Source: Rhodopseudomonas boonkerdii
GTDB taxonomy: Bacteria; Pseudomonadota; Alphaproteobacteria; Rhizobiales; Xanthobacteraceae
Direction of reading: 5' to 3'
Assembly (NCBI RefSeq): GCF_021184025.1
Contig: NZ_CP036537.1
Location: forward strand, 310,001 to 374,000
DNA: 64,000 bases
Shown: in pieces, positions 28,722 through 39,909 of the stretch
How positions within the stretch are numbered: the first letter of the stretch is position 1
How the letters are laid out: every line of letters begins with the position of its first letter
Position numbers and translations under genes: made by a program
Notes under the pieces: generated by a model
What the model was told of the DNA's origin: nothing
Database searches by the model: none
Seen by the model: the letters and a program-made list of their open reading frames with translations, nothing else

Positions 28722-29414
28722 TCAGAAATCGAGATCCACATAGGTCCGCGAAGCCGGCACGCCCGCCAGCCACTCGCTCAGCAGCGGTCGGAACGACGGA
28801 CGCGATTTGATCCGTGCGTACCAAGCCTTCGCTGCGTCGTCCTCGCTCCATGGCACATCGCCCAGATAATCGATCGCCGACAGATGCGCTGCCGCGACCA
28901 GATCCGCATAGGTTAGCCGGTCGCCAGCCAGGAAGTTTCGCGTCCGCGCCAGCCAGCCGATATATGCCAGATGATAGCGCACATTGGCGTTGGCTGCGCG
29001 AATCACATCCATTGACGGTGCGCCGCCGCCGATATCTTCACTCATGAAGCGCTTGTAGATGCGTTCTGTGACGAGTGGGCCGGACGCTTCCTCGAAGAAC
29101 TTCTCGTTGAACCAGGCCATCAGGCGTCGCACTTCGATACGTTCCGCCATGGAGGTCGGCAGCAACCGGCGATCTTTCGCCGCAAGCCCATGCACTTCGT
29201 CAATATATTCGGCGATGATACCGGCGCCGGGAACAGGCGGCATATCGTCGGAAACGAGAACGGGTGTGGTTCCAGCCGGATTGAGCTTCAGAAAATCCTC
29301 ACGCCGATCCCACGGCCGCTCGTCCATCAGTGTCAAGTCCAGGCCATATTCGCCAAGAACAAGGCGAATGAAGCGCGAATGCGGACAGAAGGCGTGATGA
29401 TAGAGCGTGTACAT
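28722..29414 (-). CDS. Glutathione S-transferase-like protein, probable FzlA homologue
   Basis: A 230-residue GST-fold protein: thioredoxin-like N-terminus MYTLYHHAFCPHSRFIRLVL and a helical C-terminal domain ending TYVDLDF. FzlA, an FtsZ-binding GST homologue needed for division in Caulobacter and relatives, has about the same length, and its C-terminal tail with an Asp at 227 is needed for function; here position 227 is also Asp (inference from memory of that family, not an alignment). It is next to uppP, which supports an envelope/division role. A genuine detoxifying GST remains possible. Confidence 0.7.
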   Translation of the reverse strand: MYTLYHHAFCPHSRFIRLVLGEYGLDLTLMDERPWDRREDFLKLNPAGTTPVLVSDDMPPVPGAGIIAEYIDEVHGLAAKDRRLLPTSMAERIEVRRLMAWFNEKFFEEASGPLVTERIYKRFMSEDIGGGAPSMDVIRAANANVRYHLAYIGWLARTRNFLAGDRLTYADLVAAAHLSAIDYLGDVPWSEDDAAKAWYARIKSRPSFRPLLSEWLAGVPASRTYVDLDF

Positions 29415-29610
29415 GCGGGCCTTGGTTAAGGAAGCGGCGTTAACAAAGCGTCTCGGTGGCAGCGGTATAAACGCTGTGCAGAGCGGGCCAAACTAACGAA
29501 GCGCGGATGAGAGGCAAGGCGCGATTGCACGCTTTTTGCGATTGCAGCATTGCAGCGAATAGGCGAGAAGAGCGCGGCTTTTTGAGGCCGCCAGTGAGGA
29601 CGACAAGCAG

Positions 29611-30420
29611 ATGATGTCTGATACGTTAAGGGCGGTAATTCTCGGTGTTGTCGAGGGCGCCACCGAGTTCCTGCCGGTCTCTTCCACGGGCCATCTCCTT
29701 CTCGTCGAGCGGATTCTCGGTATCGATGAAATCGGTCTCTGGAAGAGCTTCGCAATCCTCATTCAGCTTGGCGCGATCCTTGCCATTCTCTCGATCTATT
29801 TCGGCAAGCTGTGGCGAATCGCGCTCGATATGTTCAAGGGCGATGCCGCTGCTCGCCGTTTCGTGATCGGCGTGCTCGTCGCTTTTCTGCCGGCAGCGGT
29901 ACTCGGCGCGGCCTTCGGTGGCTTCATCAAGGGCTATCTGTTCAATCCGTGGGTCGTGTGTTTCACGTTGATCGTCGGCGGCGCGGTCCTGCTCTGGGTC
30001 GATCAGCTCGATCTGCAGCCCGTGCATCACGATGCGACCGGATTTCCGCTGCTCACTTATTTCAAGATTGGCTGCTGCCAGTGTGTGGCGATGATTCCCG
30101 GCGTGTCGCGTTCGGGCGCCACCATCGTCGGAGCCATGCTGATGGGGGCCGACAAACGCGCGGCGGCCGAATTCTCTTTCTTTCTTGCGATCCCGACCAT
30201 GGTCGGCGCCTTTGCCTACGATCTGTTCAAGAGCCGTAACGAGCTGACGACCGATGGCGCCGTGCTCATCGCCATCGGTTTTGCGGTGTCGTTCATCACA
30301 GCGCTTTTCGTCGTAAAGACCCTGCTGAATTATGTGACCCGCCACGGCTTCGCGCTGTTCGCCTGGTGGCGTGTGGTCGTCGGCACCCTCGGCCTGATCG
30401 CGCTGGCTCTTGGCGCGTAA
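29611..30420 (+). CDS. uppP: Undecaprenyl-diphosphatase
   Basis: A 269-residue polytopic membrane enzyme (BacA type) that dephosphorylates undecaprenyl pyrophosphate to recycle the lipid carrier for peptidoglycan and surface polysaccharides; overproduction gives bacitracin resistance. Active-site motifs: [20 protein letters not shown] near residue 17 and the [10 protein letters not shown] motif near 160. Eight hydrophobic segments are predicted. The second ATG (29614) could equally be used. The gene is divergent from the FzlA-like gene. Confidence 0.95.
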   Translation: MMSDTLRAVILGVVEGATEFLPVSSTGHLLLVERILGIDEIGLWKSFAILIQLGAILAILSIYFGKLWRIALDMFKGDAAARRFVIGVLVAFLPAAVLGAAFGGFIKGYLFNPWVVCFTLIVGGAVLLWVDQLDLQPVHHDATGFPLLTYFKIGCCQCVAMIPGVSRSGATIVGAMLMGADKRAAAEFSFFLAIPTMVGAFAYDLFKSRNELTTDGAVLIAIGFAVSFITALFVVKTLLNYVTRHGFALFAWWRVVVGTLGLIALALGA

Positions 30421-30488
30421 ACCCCCCGTCGGTAAACAGCTTGTTAAAGCCCGATCTCTAGGATCGCTGCGATCAGCGGACCATCGGA

Positions 30489-32000
30489 ATGGCTATCAAT
30501 CTCGACGCCGGCACGCCTGCGGTATCGGCTGCGCGGCGCTCCTTTAGTGCCTGGCTCGCACTGGCCTGCCTGTTTGCGATAGCGCTTCTGCTGCGCCATG
30601 TCCTGGCGGCCAATACGGATGTGAGCTGGTTGCTCACCGCCGGCGAGCGCGTGCTTGATGGCGGCAAACTCTATATCGACGTGCTCGAAACCAATCCGCC
30701 GATGTCGATATTGGCCTATTTGCCGGCTATCGCGATGTCGCGGATGATGGGTCTGGCTGCGGAAACCGTCGTCGATGCGCTGGTCTTCATTGCGATCTTT
30801 GCTTCGTTGACTTGTTGCGCAGTTCTGCTGCGGCAACGCGTGGGTCTTGTCGGCGCATATGGCTGGCCGCTCATGTTGCTCGCTTTCGCCATTCTCGCCA
30901 TTCTGCCGATGCAGAGTTTCGGTCAGCGTGAGCATATCGCCCTGATCGCGTTGCTGCCTTTGCTGGCAGCGCTGATTTTGCGAATCACGGCCGTCGCGCC
31001 GCCGCAATCGCTGGCGATGGCAGCGGGCCTCGGCGCAGCGGTGACATTGACTTTCAAGCCGCATTTCGCATTGGCCGTGTATGTGCCGCTGGCGGTCGTG
31101 GGCGTCGTGACGCGTGTGTCATGGCGGGTGTTGCTCCTGCCCGAACATCTCACTGCCGCGGCGGGCGGTATCCTTTACGTGGCTGTCACTGCGATCGTCT
31201 GGCCGGAATTCTTCACCGAAATCCTGCCACTGCTCAGGGACGTCTATGTCCCGGTCAAACCGTCTCTGATGGCGTTGCTCGAAAAACCGGCTATTTCCCT
31301 GTGGGCCATTGCTCTGCTTGCCATCGTGACCCTGCAGCGCGGCCGGCGGCTTGCATCGACGCTGTTGCTGCTCATGGCGACATCCGCTGCGTTTGCCGCC
31401 GCTTTTCTGTTGCAAGGCAAAGGCTGGCCCTATCAATCCTACCCGGCAATCGCGCTGGCCTTGTTCGGTCTCGGTTTTGCGATGACACAGGACAACGGCG
31501 CCTCACGTTCATGGCGTTTCGGAATAGGTTTGTTACTGCTCGCGCTGTTTGTTCGCGCGATGCTATGGTTTGACGTGGCCTTTGACGCGCGGCCGCTGCA
31601 GGAGCGGGTGGCGCAACTCGGACAGAAGCATCCCGCCATCCTCGCGATCACGGCTGAGCCGGGGATCGGTCATCCGCTCACCCGTGCCGTCGGCGGCACC
31701 TGGGTCTCGCGCCAGCAAGGGCTCTGGATCGACACTTATCTCACCGTCATGCGCCGTAACGGCATGCTGGATGACGTGCGCGCCGCGGCTTTCGAGTCCT
31801 ATGCGGAGCGGGAGCGCCAAAGATTAATCGCAGATATCCGCCGCACGCCGCCAACGATTCTGATCGTGGATGACTTGACCGGAAGCGCCAGCGACTGGCT
31901 GAAGGCGCATTCCGATGTCGCCAGCCTGCTGACGGACTTCCAGCAGGTCGATACCGTGAACAGGGTCGGCATTTTCACGCGGCGGCCGTCAGGCGGCTAG
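30489..32000 (+). CDS. Polytopic membrane protein, possibly glycosyltransferase-like
   Basis: A 503-residue protein with at least nine hydrophobic segments between residues 20 and 365 and a soluble C-terminal domain of about 130 residues. The first periplasmic loop, NTDVSWLLTAGERVLDGGKLY followed by NPPMS, has the acidic residue and layout seen in GT-C lipid-linked glycosyltransferases (dolichyl-phosphate-mannose type), but no diagnostic motif can be confirmed. It starts 68 bp after uppP, in the same direction, and could be co-expressed with it. Its 3' end overlaps the convergent nicotinamidase gene by 12 bp. Confidence 0.7.
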   Translation: MAINLDAGTPAVSAARRSFSAWLALACLFAIALLLRHVLAANTDVSWLLTAGERVLDGGKLYIDVLETNPPMSILAYLPAIAMSRMMGLAAETVVDALVFIAIFASLTCCAVLLRQRVGLVGAYGWPLMLLAFAILAILPMQSFGQREHIALIALLPLLAALILRITAVAPPQSLAMAAGLGAAVTLTFKPHFALAVYVPLAVVGVVTRVSWRVLLLPEHLTAAAGGILYVAVTAIVWPEFFTEILPLLRDVYVPVKPSLMALLEKPAISLWAIALLAIVTLQRGRRLASTLLLLMATSAAFAAAFLLQGKGWPYQSYPAIALALFGLGFAMTQDNGASRSWRFGIGLLLLALFVRAMLWFDVAFDARPLQERVAQLGQKHPAILAITAEPGIGHPLTRAVGGTWVSRQQGLWIDTYLTVMRRNGMLDDVRAAAFESYAERERQRLIADIRRTPPTILIVDDLTGSASDWLKAHSDVASLLTDFQQVDTVNRVGIFTRRPSGG

Positions 32001-32705
32001 GTCACCGGACTGGATACGTTTCACCCCGGCTTTCTGCATGTCGCTCCACGCCTTGGCGAGCGAGCCCTGGGTGTCGATGCCACGGCAGGCGTCCTCGATC
32101 ACGTAGGTCTCGAAGCCGGCCTTGCGCGCATCCAGCGCTGACCAGGCCACGCAGAAGTCGGTGGCAAGCCCGACCACGAAGATGCGCTGCAGTTTTCGCG
32201 CTTTCAGATAGCCCGCGAGACCGGTGGTGGTCTTGCCATCCGCTTCGGTGAAGGCGGAGTAGCTGTCGACGTCCTTGTTGTAGCCCTTGCGCAGGATCAG
32301 TTCGGCATTGGGAATCGTCAGATCCTTCGACAGCGCGGCGCCATCCGTCCCCATCACGCAGTGATCCGGCCACAGCACCTGCTTGCCATAAGCGACGTCG
32401 GTGGTTTCGAACGGCTTCTTGCCGCCATGGCTGGAGGCGAAGGAGATATGGCCCGGCGTGTGCCAGTCCTGGGTCATCACCACATGAGCGAATTTTTTGG
32501 CGAGGGCGTTGATGACGGGTACGACCTTGCCGCCATCCTTCACCGCAAGGCTGCCGCCGGGCAGGAAGCAGTTCTGCACGTCGATGACGAGCAGAACGGA
32601 GTTGCGGTCGGCGTTGATCTTGCCAGCGGCGGCAAGTGTGTCTGGCATCAGGCCGGTTGCCGTCATCGCACCAAATCCCATGAGAAGTTGACGTCGATCG
32701 AACAT
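31989..32705 (-). CDS. pncA: Isochorismatase-fold nicotinamidase (PncA-like) with Tat signal
   Basis: A 238-residue amidohydrolase. The catalytic triad is readable: Asp in LLVIDVQNCFLPGGSLAV, a Lys in the middle, and Cys185 in VVGLATDFCVAWSALDA; the metal site is the Asp/His of TQDWHTPGHISFASSH. It converts nicotinamide to nicotinate for NAD salvage. Unlike the cytoplasmic E. coli enzyme it starts FDRRQLLMGFGAM, a twin-arginine signal with cleavage expected near residue 27, so export is predicted. The 3' ends of this gene and the upstream membrane-protein gene overlap by 12 bp. Confidence 0.85.
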   Translation of the reverse strand: MFDRRQLLMGFGAMTATGLMPDTLAAAGKINADRNSVLLVIDVQNCFLPGGSLAVKDGGKVVPVINALAKKFAHVVMTQDWHTPGHISFASSHGGKKPFETTDVAYGKQVLWPDHCVMGTDGAALSKDLTIPNAELILRKGYNKDVDSYSAFTEADGKTTTGLAGYLKARKLQRIFVVGLATDFCVAWSALDARKAGFETYVIEDACRGIDTQGSLAKAWSDMQKAGVKRIQSGDLAA

Positions 32706-32768
32706 CGCAAAATCTCCCGCCCGAATTGCCTCAGCAAATCAGGTCGGGGACGGGACGTAAAGCGTGTG

Positions 32769-33707
32769 TCAGCGCGGCTCGATCCCATCGCGAACGGCGC
32801 GGAAACGCGGGAAGGCTTTCGACCAGTCGTCGCGCGGGGCACTGGCGATGATGCGCATGGCGGTCTTGCCGCTGCCGAAGCGCAGCCATTGCACCACGGT
32901 CACCGGCGTATTGCCTTTGCCGCTGATGGCATCGATGCGGGTCTCGTAGCCCGGCATGCCGTCGATCCGCTGCGGTTCGGACAGGGTGATGCGCGCCTCG
33001 CGCAGACCGGGGATCTGGGCTGCCGCCTGCTGGGCGAAGCGGCCGCGGTCATCGGCCCGATCCGGCGCCGAGCCGACGCTGCCGAGGATCATGAACGGGC
33101 TCGTTTCGACGGCGTTCTCGTCGACCGAATCTGCCAGCAGGATCGCAGCGCCGGGCGCCAGCATGCGGACGTTCTTGAAATCGCTGAGTTGCGAAATCTT
33201 GAAGGGCATCATGCCGAGCTGCTCGTCGAGCGGCACGTCCTTGCGGACGGTGACGCTGGCGAACATCTGGCGAACGGCGTCGTCGGTGTAGATTTTCTGC
33301 GCGTTTTCCGGAACTTGCACGGCCACATAACCGGAGAACGAGCCGCCATTGATGATCATCGAATAACGCCGCACCGGCGTGCCCGCAGCATCCTTGGCGC
33401 TCTCGACCGTATAGAAGGCCCGGCCGGCGCCGGTCTCGATGGTCTCCGGTTTCAGCGTCATCCCGGCCGGATTGGTCCTGAACGCGGTCTCGACCTCGGT
33501 GAAGGCCGCTGCCGGCAGTTCGGTCATCAGCATCTTCACGCCCTGATCGGAGGTCTGGAAACCGGTGAAGGTCCTGGACGGCTCCAGACCCACTGACGGG
33601 GTGATACCGATGCGGACCCCTGGCGGGTAAACGGGATCCGCCGCTTGGGCCGGGGTGAAGGCGGATAACAACACTGTCAGGGCGAACAGGGGCGCGAGAT
33701 GTCTCAT
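32769..33707 (-). CDS. Secreted hypothetical protein
   Basis: A 312-residue protein with a clear Sec signal peptide (MRHLAPLFALTVLLSAFTPA, cleavage after AQA). The mature part starts DPVYPPGVRIGITPSVGLEP and is rich in beta-type sequence without cysteines. No family is confidently recognised. It resembles conserved exported proteins found across Bradyrhizobium relatives. It is divergent from dnaK across a 363-bp gap and has no obvious operon partner, being 63 bp upstream of pncA. Confidence 0.75.
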   Translation of the reverse strand: MRHLAPLFALTVLLSAFTPAQAADPVYPPGVRIGITPSVGLEPSRTFTGFQTSDQGVKMLMTELPAAAFTEVETAFRTNPAGMTLKPETIETGAGRAFYTVESAKDAAGTPVRRYSMIINGGSFSGYVAVQVPENAQKIYTDDAVRQMFASVTVRKDVPLDEQLGMMPFKISQLSDFKNVRMLAPGAAILLADSVDENAVETSPFMILGSVGSAPDRADDRGRFAQQAAAQIPGLREARITLSEPQRIDGMPGYETRIDAISGKGNTPVTVVQWLRFGSGKTAMRIIASAPRDDWSKAFPRFRAVRDGIEPR

Positions 33708-34070
33708 CAGGGTTTTACTTGGCTCGGTGTGGCGGCGGGTCGACGGGCGGAGCGGCGCGAACGGCCAGCCTGCCGAGAGGGGCTCAGGTTGCCCTGTTCC
33801 AGCAACAGATCAAGGCACAAATCCGTTCCCGCAAGGTCCCGCGCCGATCCGTCGCGTTGCACCCTTCGAACCGCGCGTTCAGGGTTAATTAATTTCCCGA
33901 ATGCCCTATGATTTCCGCGTCTAAGGCCCTGTGGGATGCCTTGCGGCAACCTAGCCCCCTCCTATATGACGCTCAGCGTCGCAATATCGCGAGCATGTGA
34001 TTGATTTGGGGGTTTGAGCGGGGCGCCCGTTGGGCCCGGCCAACCTGCCGCAGAAAAAGGAAGTAAGAGC
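33708..34070. other. Gene-free stretch between the secreted protein gene and dnaK
   Basis: The 363 bp hold a strong RpoH-type promoter (described separately) and about 100 bp of dnaK 5' leader. The half nearer 33708 is GC-rich, shows no convincing frame and presumably carries the promoter of the divergent secreted-protein gene. No inverted repeat of the CIRCE type is seen. Confidence 0.6.
33940..33967 (+). promoter_or_regulatory. RpoH (sigma-32) type promoter of dnaK
   Basis: CTTG (33940-33943), 17 bases, then CCTATAT (33961-33967). This fits the alphaproteobacterial heat-shock consensus CTTG-N17/18-CYTATNT. The distance to the dnaK ATG at 34071 leaves a leader of about 95 bases. It indicates that the dnaKJ unit is under RpoH control, while hrcA is not needed here. 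Confidence 0.75.
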
Positions 34071-35969
<1,899 letters not shown>

Positions 35970-35983
35970 TAGCGAGCAGAACG

Positions 35984-36039
35984 ATGACCCTCATCCAGAG
36001 CAGCACTCTGTGGCTGACGATGGATGGGGGTCATTTTTT
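35984..36039 (+). terminator. Intrinsic terminator after dnaK
   Basis: Left arm ATGACCCTCATCC (35984-35996), right arm GGATGGGGGTCAT (36022-36034), 12 of 13 positions paired, followed by TTTTT. It ends most dnaK transcripts, so dnaJ (starting 96 bases later) is likely made from read-through or an own promoter, giving the usual excess of DnaK over DnaJ. Confidence 0.8.
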
Positions 36040-36129
36040 GTGAAGTCGATGCAGCTAGCACGCGGATTGCATCGGCATATATCGCATCATGATGATGCGG
36101 CGACCTGGGATTTCGGGCGGATCTGACGA

Positions 36130-37269
36130 ATGTCCACCAAGCAATGTTACTACGAAACGCTGGAAGTCGATCGCACGGCCAATGATGCGACTTTGAAGTC
36201 GTCGTTCCGCAAGCTTGCGATGAAGTGGCATCCGGACAAGAACCCCGGCGATGCCAGCGCCGAAATCAAGTTCAAGGAAATCGCCGAAGCTTACGACGTC
36301 CTCAAGGACAGCGACAAGCGCGCGGCCTATGATCGCTTCGGTCATGCCGCGTTCGAGCAGGGCCATGGCGGCGGTGGTGCCGGCTTCGGCTCCGGCTTTG
36401 CCTCATCTTTCTCCGATATTTTCGAAGACCTGTTCGGCATGGCCGGGCAGCGCGGCGGCCGTAGCAGCGGTGGCCGCGAGCGTGGCGCCGATCTGCGCTA
36501 CAATATGGAAATCACGCTGGAGGAAGCTTTCTCCGGCAAGACCGCGCAGATCGAGATCCCGGTCGCGGTGACCTGCGAAGCCTGCTCCGGCACCGGCGCC
36601 AAGGCCGGCACCAAGCCGAAGAACTGCTCGACCTGCGGCGGAGCCGGCCGCGTGCGCCAAGCCCAGGGCTTCTTCACGCTGGAGCGTACCTGCCCGAGCT
36701 GTCATGGCCGCGGCCAGATGATCGAGGATCCGTGCCCGAGCTGCTCCGGCGCCGGCCGTGTCGAGCGCGAGCGTTCGCTGTCGGTGAACATTCCCGCCGG
36801 CGTCGAGGATGGCACCCGCATCCGTCTTGCCAATGAAGGCGAAGCCGGCACGCGTGGTGGTCCCGCAGGGGATCTCTATATCTTCCTGTCGCTCGCCGCG
36901 CATGACTTCTTCCAGCGCGATGGCGCCGACCTGCATTGCCGGGTGCCGATCTCCATGGTCACTGCAGCACTCGGCGGCGAATTCGAAGTGCCGACCATCG
37001 ATGGCAACCGCAACAAGGTCAAAGTGCCGTCCGGCACCCAATCCGGGCGCCGCTTCCGCGTTAGCGGCAAGGGCATGCCTGTGCTGCGGTCGCGTCAGTC
37101 GGGCGACATGTATGTGCAGGTCGTGGTGGAAACGCCACAGAACCTGACCAAGAAACAGCAAGAACTTCTTGCGGAGTTCGAGAAGCTTTCTTCTGGTGCA
37201 ACGCAACCAGAGGCAGCGGGATTCTTCACAAAGGTCAAGGACTTCTTCGGAACACGCAGCGCGTCCTGA
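36130..37269 (+). CDS. dnaJ: Chaperone protein DnaJ (Hsp40)
   Basis: A 379-residue type I J protein. J domain with the catalytic HPD in [11 protein letters not shown]; Gly/Phe-rich linker (about residues 78-120); four zinc-finger repeats [24 protein letters not shown] and CPSCSGAG; C-terminal substrate-binding barrels. It stimulates the ATPase of DnaK. It is 160 bp downstream of dnaK, beyond an intrinsic terminator. Confidence 0.98.
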   Translation: MSTKQCYYETLEVDRTANDATLKSSFRKLAMKWHPDKNPGDASAEIKFKEIAEAYDVLKDSDKRAAYDRFGHAAFEQGHGGGGAGFGSGFASSFSDIFEDLFGMAGQRGGRSSGGRERGADLRYNMEITLEEAFSGKTAQIEIPVAVTCEACSGTGAKAGTKPKNCSTCGGAGRVRQAQGFFTLERTCPSCHGRGQMIEDPCPSCSGAGRVERERSLSVNIPAGVEDGTRIRLANEGEAGTRGGPAGDLYIFLSLAAHDFFQRDGADLHCRVPISMVTAALGGEFEVPTIDGNRNKVKVPSGTQSGRRFRVSGKGMPVLRSRQSGDMYVQVVVETPQNLTKKQQELLAEFEKLSSGATQPEAAGFFTKVKDFFGTRSAS

Positions 37270-37362
37270 CGTTACAGTGCTTGACCGTTTCCGCGGTTGG
37301 CGATACCCCTTTATGACGAAAGTCTGACGTTCCGCACGTTACGCGGTCGGCCTGGAAGCACA

Positions 37363-37965
37363 ATGCCTCTGCAATCGTCCGCGCGTACGTTGAAAAAGCC
37401 ACTTCGCCTCGATGACGAAGTCCGCTTTATTCGCTCATGGATCGACAAGCCGCTGCATATGGGCGCGGTCATGCCTTCGGGCAAAGCGCTGGCCCGCACC
37501 ATGGCGCAATATGTCGACCCGCAGGGGACCGGCCCGGTCATCGAACTCGGTCCCGGCACCGGCGCAATCACCACCGCCCTCGTTGCGCATGGGATCGACC
37601 AGAAGCGTCTGGTTCTCGTCGAATTCAATCCCACCTTCTGCGCCCTGCTGCGTGAGCGCTATCCGCAGGCGACCGTGGTGCAGGGCGATGCCTATACGCT
37701 TCGTGATACGCTCTGGGACGTGCTGAAGGAGCCGGCCTCCGCCGTCGTCTCCGGCCTGCCGCTCGTCACCAAACCAATGCTGACGCGTCTGAAGCTGATT
37801 CGCGATGCCTTCGCAGCGCTCGCGCCGCATGCACCCTTCGTGCAGTTCACCTATTCGGTGGCGCCGCCGATCCCGAAGTCGCTGCCCGGAGTGTCCACCG
37901 AGGCCTCCGAACGGATCTGGTTGAATCTTCCGCCCGCCCGCGTCTGGGTGTATCGCAAGGGCTGA
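37363..37965 (+). CDS. pmtA: Phospholipid N-methyltransferase (PmtA-type)
   Basis: A 200-residue SAM-dependent methyltransferase with motif I VIELGPGTGAITTALVAHGI, then LVLVEFNPTF. The gene directly downstream of dnaKJ in Bradyrhizobium is pmtA, whose product methylates phosphatidylethanolamine on the way to phosphatidylcholine, a lipid needed for efficient symbiosis there. The position here, 93 bp after dnaJ, supports the same identity. The ATG at 37363 with GGAAG upstream was preferred to an upstream TTG. Other small methyltransferases share this fold, so the lipid substrate is an inference from synteny. Confidence 0.85.
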   Translation: MPLQSSARTLKKPLRLDDEVRFIRSWIDKPLHMGAVMPSGKALARTMAQYVDPQGTGPVIELGPGTGAITTALVAHGIDQKRLVLVEFNPTFCALLRERYPQATVVQGDAYTLRDTLWDVLKEPASAVVSGLPLVTKPMLTRLKLIRDAFAALAPHAPFVQFTYSVAPPIPKSLPGVSTEASERIWLNLPPARVWVYRKG

Positions 37966-38013
37966 GGCCGTTTGCGATCGCGCGGCGGCTCCGCCACCAA
38001 AGCGATCGGACAT

Positions 38014-38592
38014 ATGGCTGCACCGAAAATCCTCGTCATTCCTGGCTCACTGCGCACCGGATCGCTCAATGCGAAGCTGGCGGCTGCTGCCGTCGATGAA
38101 CTCGTGCGCGCGGATGCTGAGGTCACGCGCATCTCGCTGGGGGATTTTCCATTGCCGATCTATGACGGCGACCTCGAAGCCTCATCCGGTGTGCCGAAAC
38201 ACGCGCTCAATCTGAAGCGCATGATGGCTGCACATGACGGCGTGTTGATCGTGACGCCCGAATACAATTCCTCCCTGCCGCCGCTCGTGAAGAACACGAT
38301 CGATTGGGTTTCACGCGTCACCGACGGGCAGGAGGGCAGGGGCCACGTGTTTCGTGGCCGCGCCTTCGCCATCGCTGCCGCATCCAACGGACGTCTCGGG
38401 GGCACGCGCTGCCTCGAAGCGCTGCGGCTGGTGCTATCGGCCTGCCGCGCGCTGGTGATTCCGAGCCAGCTCGCGCTGTCGCATGCCGACGACGCCTATG
38501 ACGAGACGGATCGTCTCAAACACCCCGCCGATATCGCGGCGATGCAATCCATGGTGCGGCAGTTGATCGACGTCGCCCAGCAGATGAAGTGA
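38014..38592 (+). CDS. NADPH-dependent FMN reductase family protein
   Basis: A 192-residue flavodoxin-like protein. The FMN phosphate loop is [20 protein letters not shown] and the flavin-binding loop is [20 protein letters not shown]. This family (ChrR/YieF/azoreductase-like) reduces quinones, chromate or azo dyes using NAD(P)H; the physiological substrate is unknown. It is 48 bp after pmtA and 7 bp before pyrF, so it probably shares a transcript with pyrF. The ribosome site is weak (CGGA). Confidence 0.88.
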   Translation: MAAPKILVIPGSLRTGSLNAKLAAAAVDELVRADAEVTRISLGDFPLPIYDGDLEASSGVPKHALNLKRMMAAHDGVLIVTPEYNSSLPPLVKNTIDWVSRVTDGQEGRGHVFRGRAFAIAAASNGRLGGTRCLEALRLVLSACRALVIPSQLALSHADDAYDETDRLKHPADIAAMQSMVRQLIDVAQQMK

Positions 38593-38599
38593 GCCTGAC

Positions 38600-39313
38600 A
38601 TGACCGCCATCGATCCCCGCGACCGCCTGATCGTTGCGCTTGACGTGCCCGACGTCGCGTCGGCCGAAGCGATGATCGAACGGCTCGGCGATAGCGTGAC
38701 ATTCTACAAGATCGGCTATCAGCTTGGTTATGCCGGCGGCCTGCCGCTGGTGCGCAAGCTTGCGGATGCCGGAAAGAAAGTGTTCGCCGATCTGAAGATG
38801 CACGACATCGGCAACACAGTTGCGCGCGGTGTCGAGAGCGTTGCGAGGCTCGGTGCGACCTTCCTCACGGTGCACGCCTATCCGCAAACCATGCAGGCTG
38901 CGGCCAATGCCAGCAAAGGCTCCGCTCTGCGCATCCTCGCGGTCACCGTGCTGACCTCCTACGACAATGAAGATCTCAAGGCCGCCGGCTATCAGCTCGG
39001 CGTCAGCGAGCTCGTCACCACGCGCGCCCAACAGGCGCAGGCGCTCGGTATCGACGGTCTCGTTTGTTCGCCGGAGGAAGCCGGCAACCTGCGCAAGCTG
39101 ATCAAGCCGGAGATGGTGCTGGTGACGCCGGGCGTGCGCCCCGCAGGCGCCGAACTCGGCGACCAGAAACGCGTGATGACCCCGGCCAAGGCGATTGCCG
39201 CCGGTTCGGATTATCTCGTGGTCGGTCGTCCGATCATGGCGGCGGACGATCCGAAGGCGGCGGCGGAGGCGATCGTGGCCGAGATTACAGCTTCACTCCG
39301 CCCCTCATCCTGA
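38600..39313 (+). CDS. pyrF: Orotidine-5'-phosphate decarboxylase
   Basis: A 237-residue TIM barrel that converts OMP to UMP, the last step of pyrimidine synthesis. Motifs: [17 protein letters not shown], the active-site [16 protein letters not shown] (Asp-x-Lys-x-x-Asp) and [20 protein letters not shown]. Length is normal for the type I enzyme. The final residues (RPSS) and the stop come from a dispersed repeat whose copy begins inside the last codons, so the gene end has been shaped by the repeat. Confidence 0.97.
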   Translation: MTAIDPRDRLIVALDVPDVASAEAMIERLGDSVTFYKIGYQLGYAGGLPLVRKLADAGKKVFADLKMHDIGNTVARGVESVARLGATFLTVHAYPQTMQAAANASKGSALRILAVTVLTSYDNEDLKAAGYQLGVSELVTTRAQQAQALGIDGLVCSPEEAGNLRKLIKPEMVLVTPGVRPAGAELGDQKRVMTPAKAIAAGSDYLVVGRPIMAADDPKAAAEAIVAEITASLRPSS

Positions 39314-39410
39314 GGAGCCGCGCAGCGGCGTCTCGAAGGATGGCCGCGGGCTCGGAGTTTCAATTATTCATGGTTCGAGACGGCGCTTCGCGCCTCCTCA
39401 CCATGAGGAC
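39302..39410. repeat. About 105-bp palindromic element, copy A (CCTCATCCTGAGGAG family)
   Basis: The first arm CCCTCATCCTGAGGAGCCGC continues through CGTCTCGAAGGATGG (42 bp, 39302-39343); the second arm (39369-39410) holds CATGGTTCGAGACGG and CGCCTCCTCACCATGAGG, its imperfect inverse. The 42-bp arm is identical to the reverse complement of 51233-51274. It overlaps the last codons of pyrF and fills the gap to the DUF1330 gene. Confidence 0.85.
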
Positions 39411-39433
39411 TGAGCTAAAAGGGAGAACGAAAA

Positions 39434-39742
39434 ATGCCGAAGGCCTACTGGATCGCACGTGTCGATGTGCACAACATGGACGGCTACAAGCAATATGTCG
39501 CCGAAAACGGCCCTGTCTTCGCGAAATACGGCGCCAAGTTCATCGTTCGCGGTGGCCAGTTCGAGGCCAAGGAAGGCACCTCGCGCACACGCAATGTCGT
39601 GCTCGAATTCAAGGATTATGCGACAGCGCTCGCCTGCTACAACTCGCCCGAATACCAGCGCCTCGTCGAGATGCGCAAACCGCATGGTGAGAGCGATCTG
39701 GTGATCATCGAGGGCTATGACGGGCCGCAGCCGGCCCTTTGA
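39434..39742 (+). CDS. DUF1330 domain protein
   Basis: A 102-residue ferredoxin-like (ABM/dimeric alpha-beta barrel) protein with the DUF1330 pattern: KAYWIARVDVHNMDGYKQYV, KYGAKFIVRGGQFEAKEG, then VVLEFKDYATALACYNSPEY. The function of the family is unknown; it is widespread in alphaproteobacteria. It is expected to be cytoplasmic and probably dimeric. It lies between pyrF and dapB without close spacing to either. Confidence 0.9.
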   Translation: MPKAYWIARVDVHNMDGYKQYVAENGPVFAKYGAKFIVRGGQFEAKEGTSRTRNVVLEFKDYATALACYNSPEYQRLVEMRKPHGESDLVIIEGYDGPQPAL

Positions 39743-39909
39743 CCTCGTTATTGGGATAGACCGGCCCCGGGCATCAGGAGGGACGATCTCAGCAGCAGGC
39801 CTTAAGCATGTCCTTGATCCGATTGGTATCTGAGGATTTCGGAATGCGCGCGCGTGTTGCCGCCGCAGCACTGCGCCGCTATACCGCCTGAAATACGAAG
39901 GAACGTCAG

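Noticed and set aside
39808..39891. 27-codon frame MSLIRLVSEDFGMRARVAAA... before dapB
   Set aside because: No ribosome-binding site, no recognisable feature, and the gap is short; probably chance or a relic.
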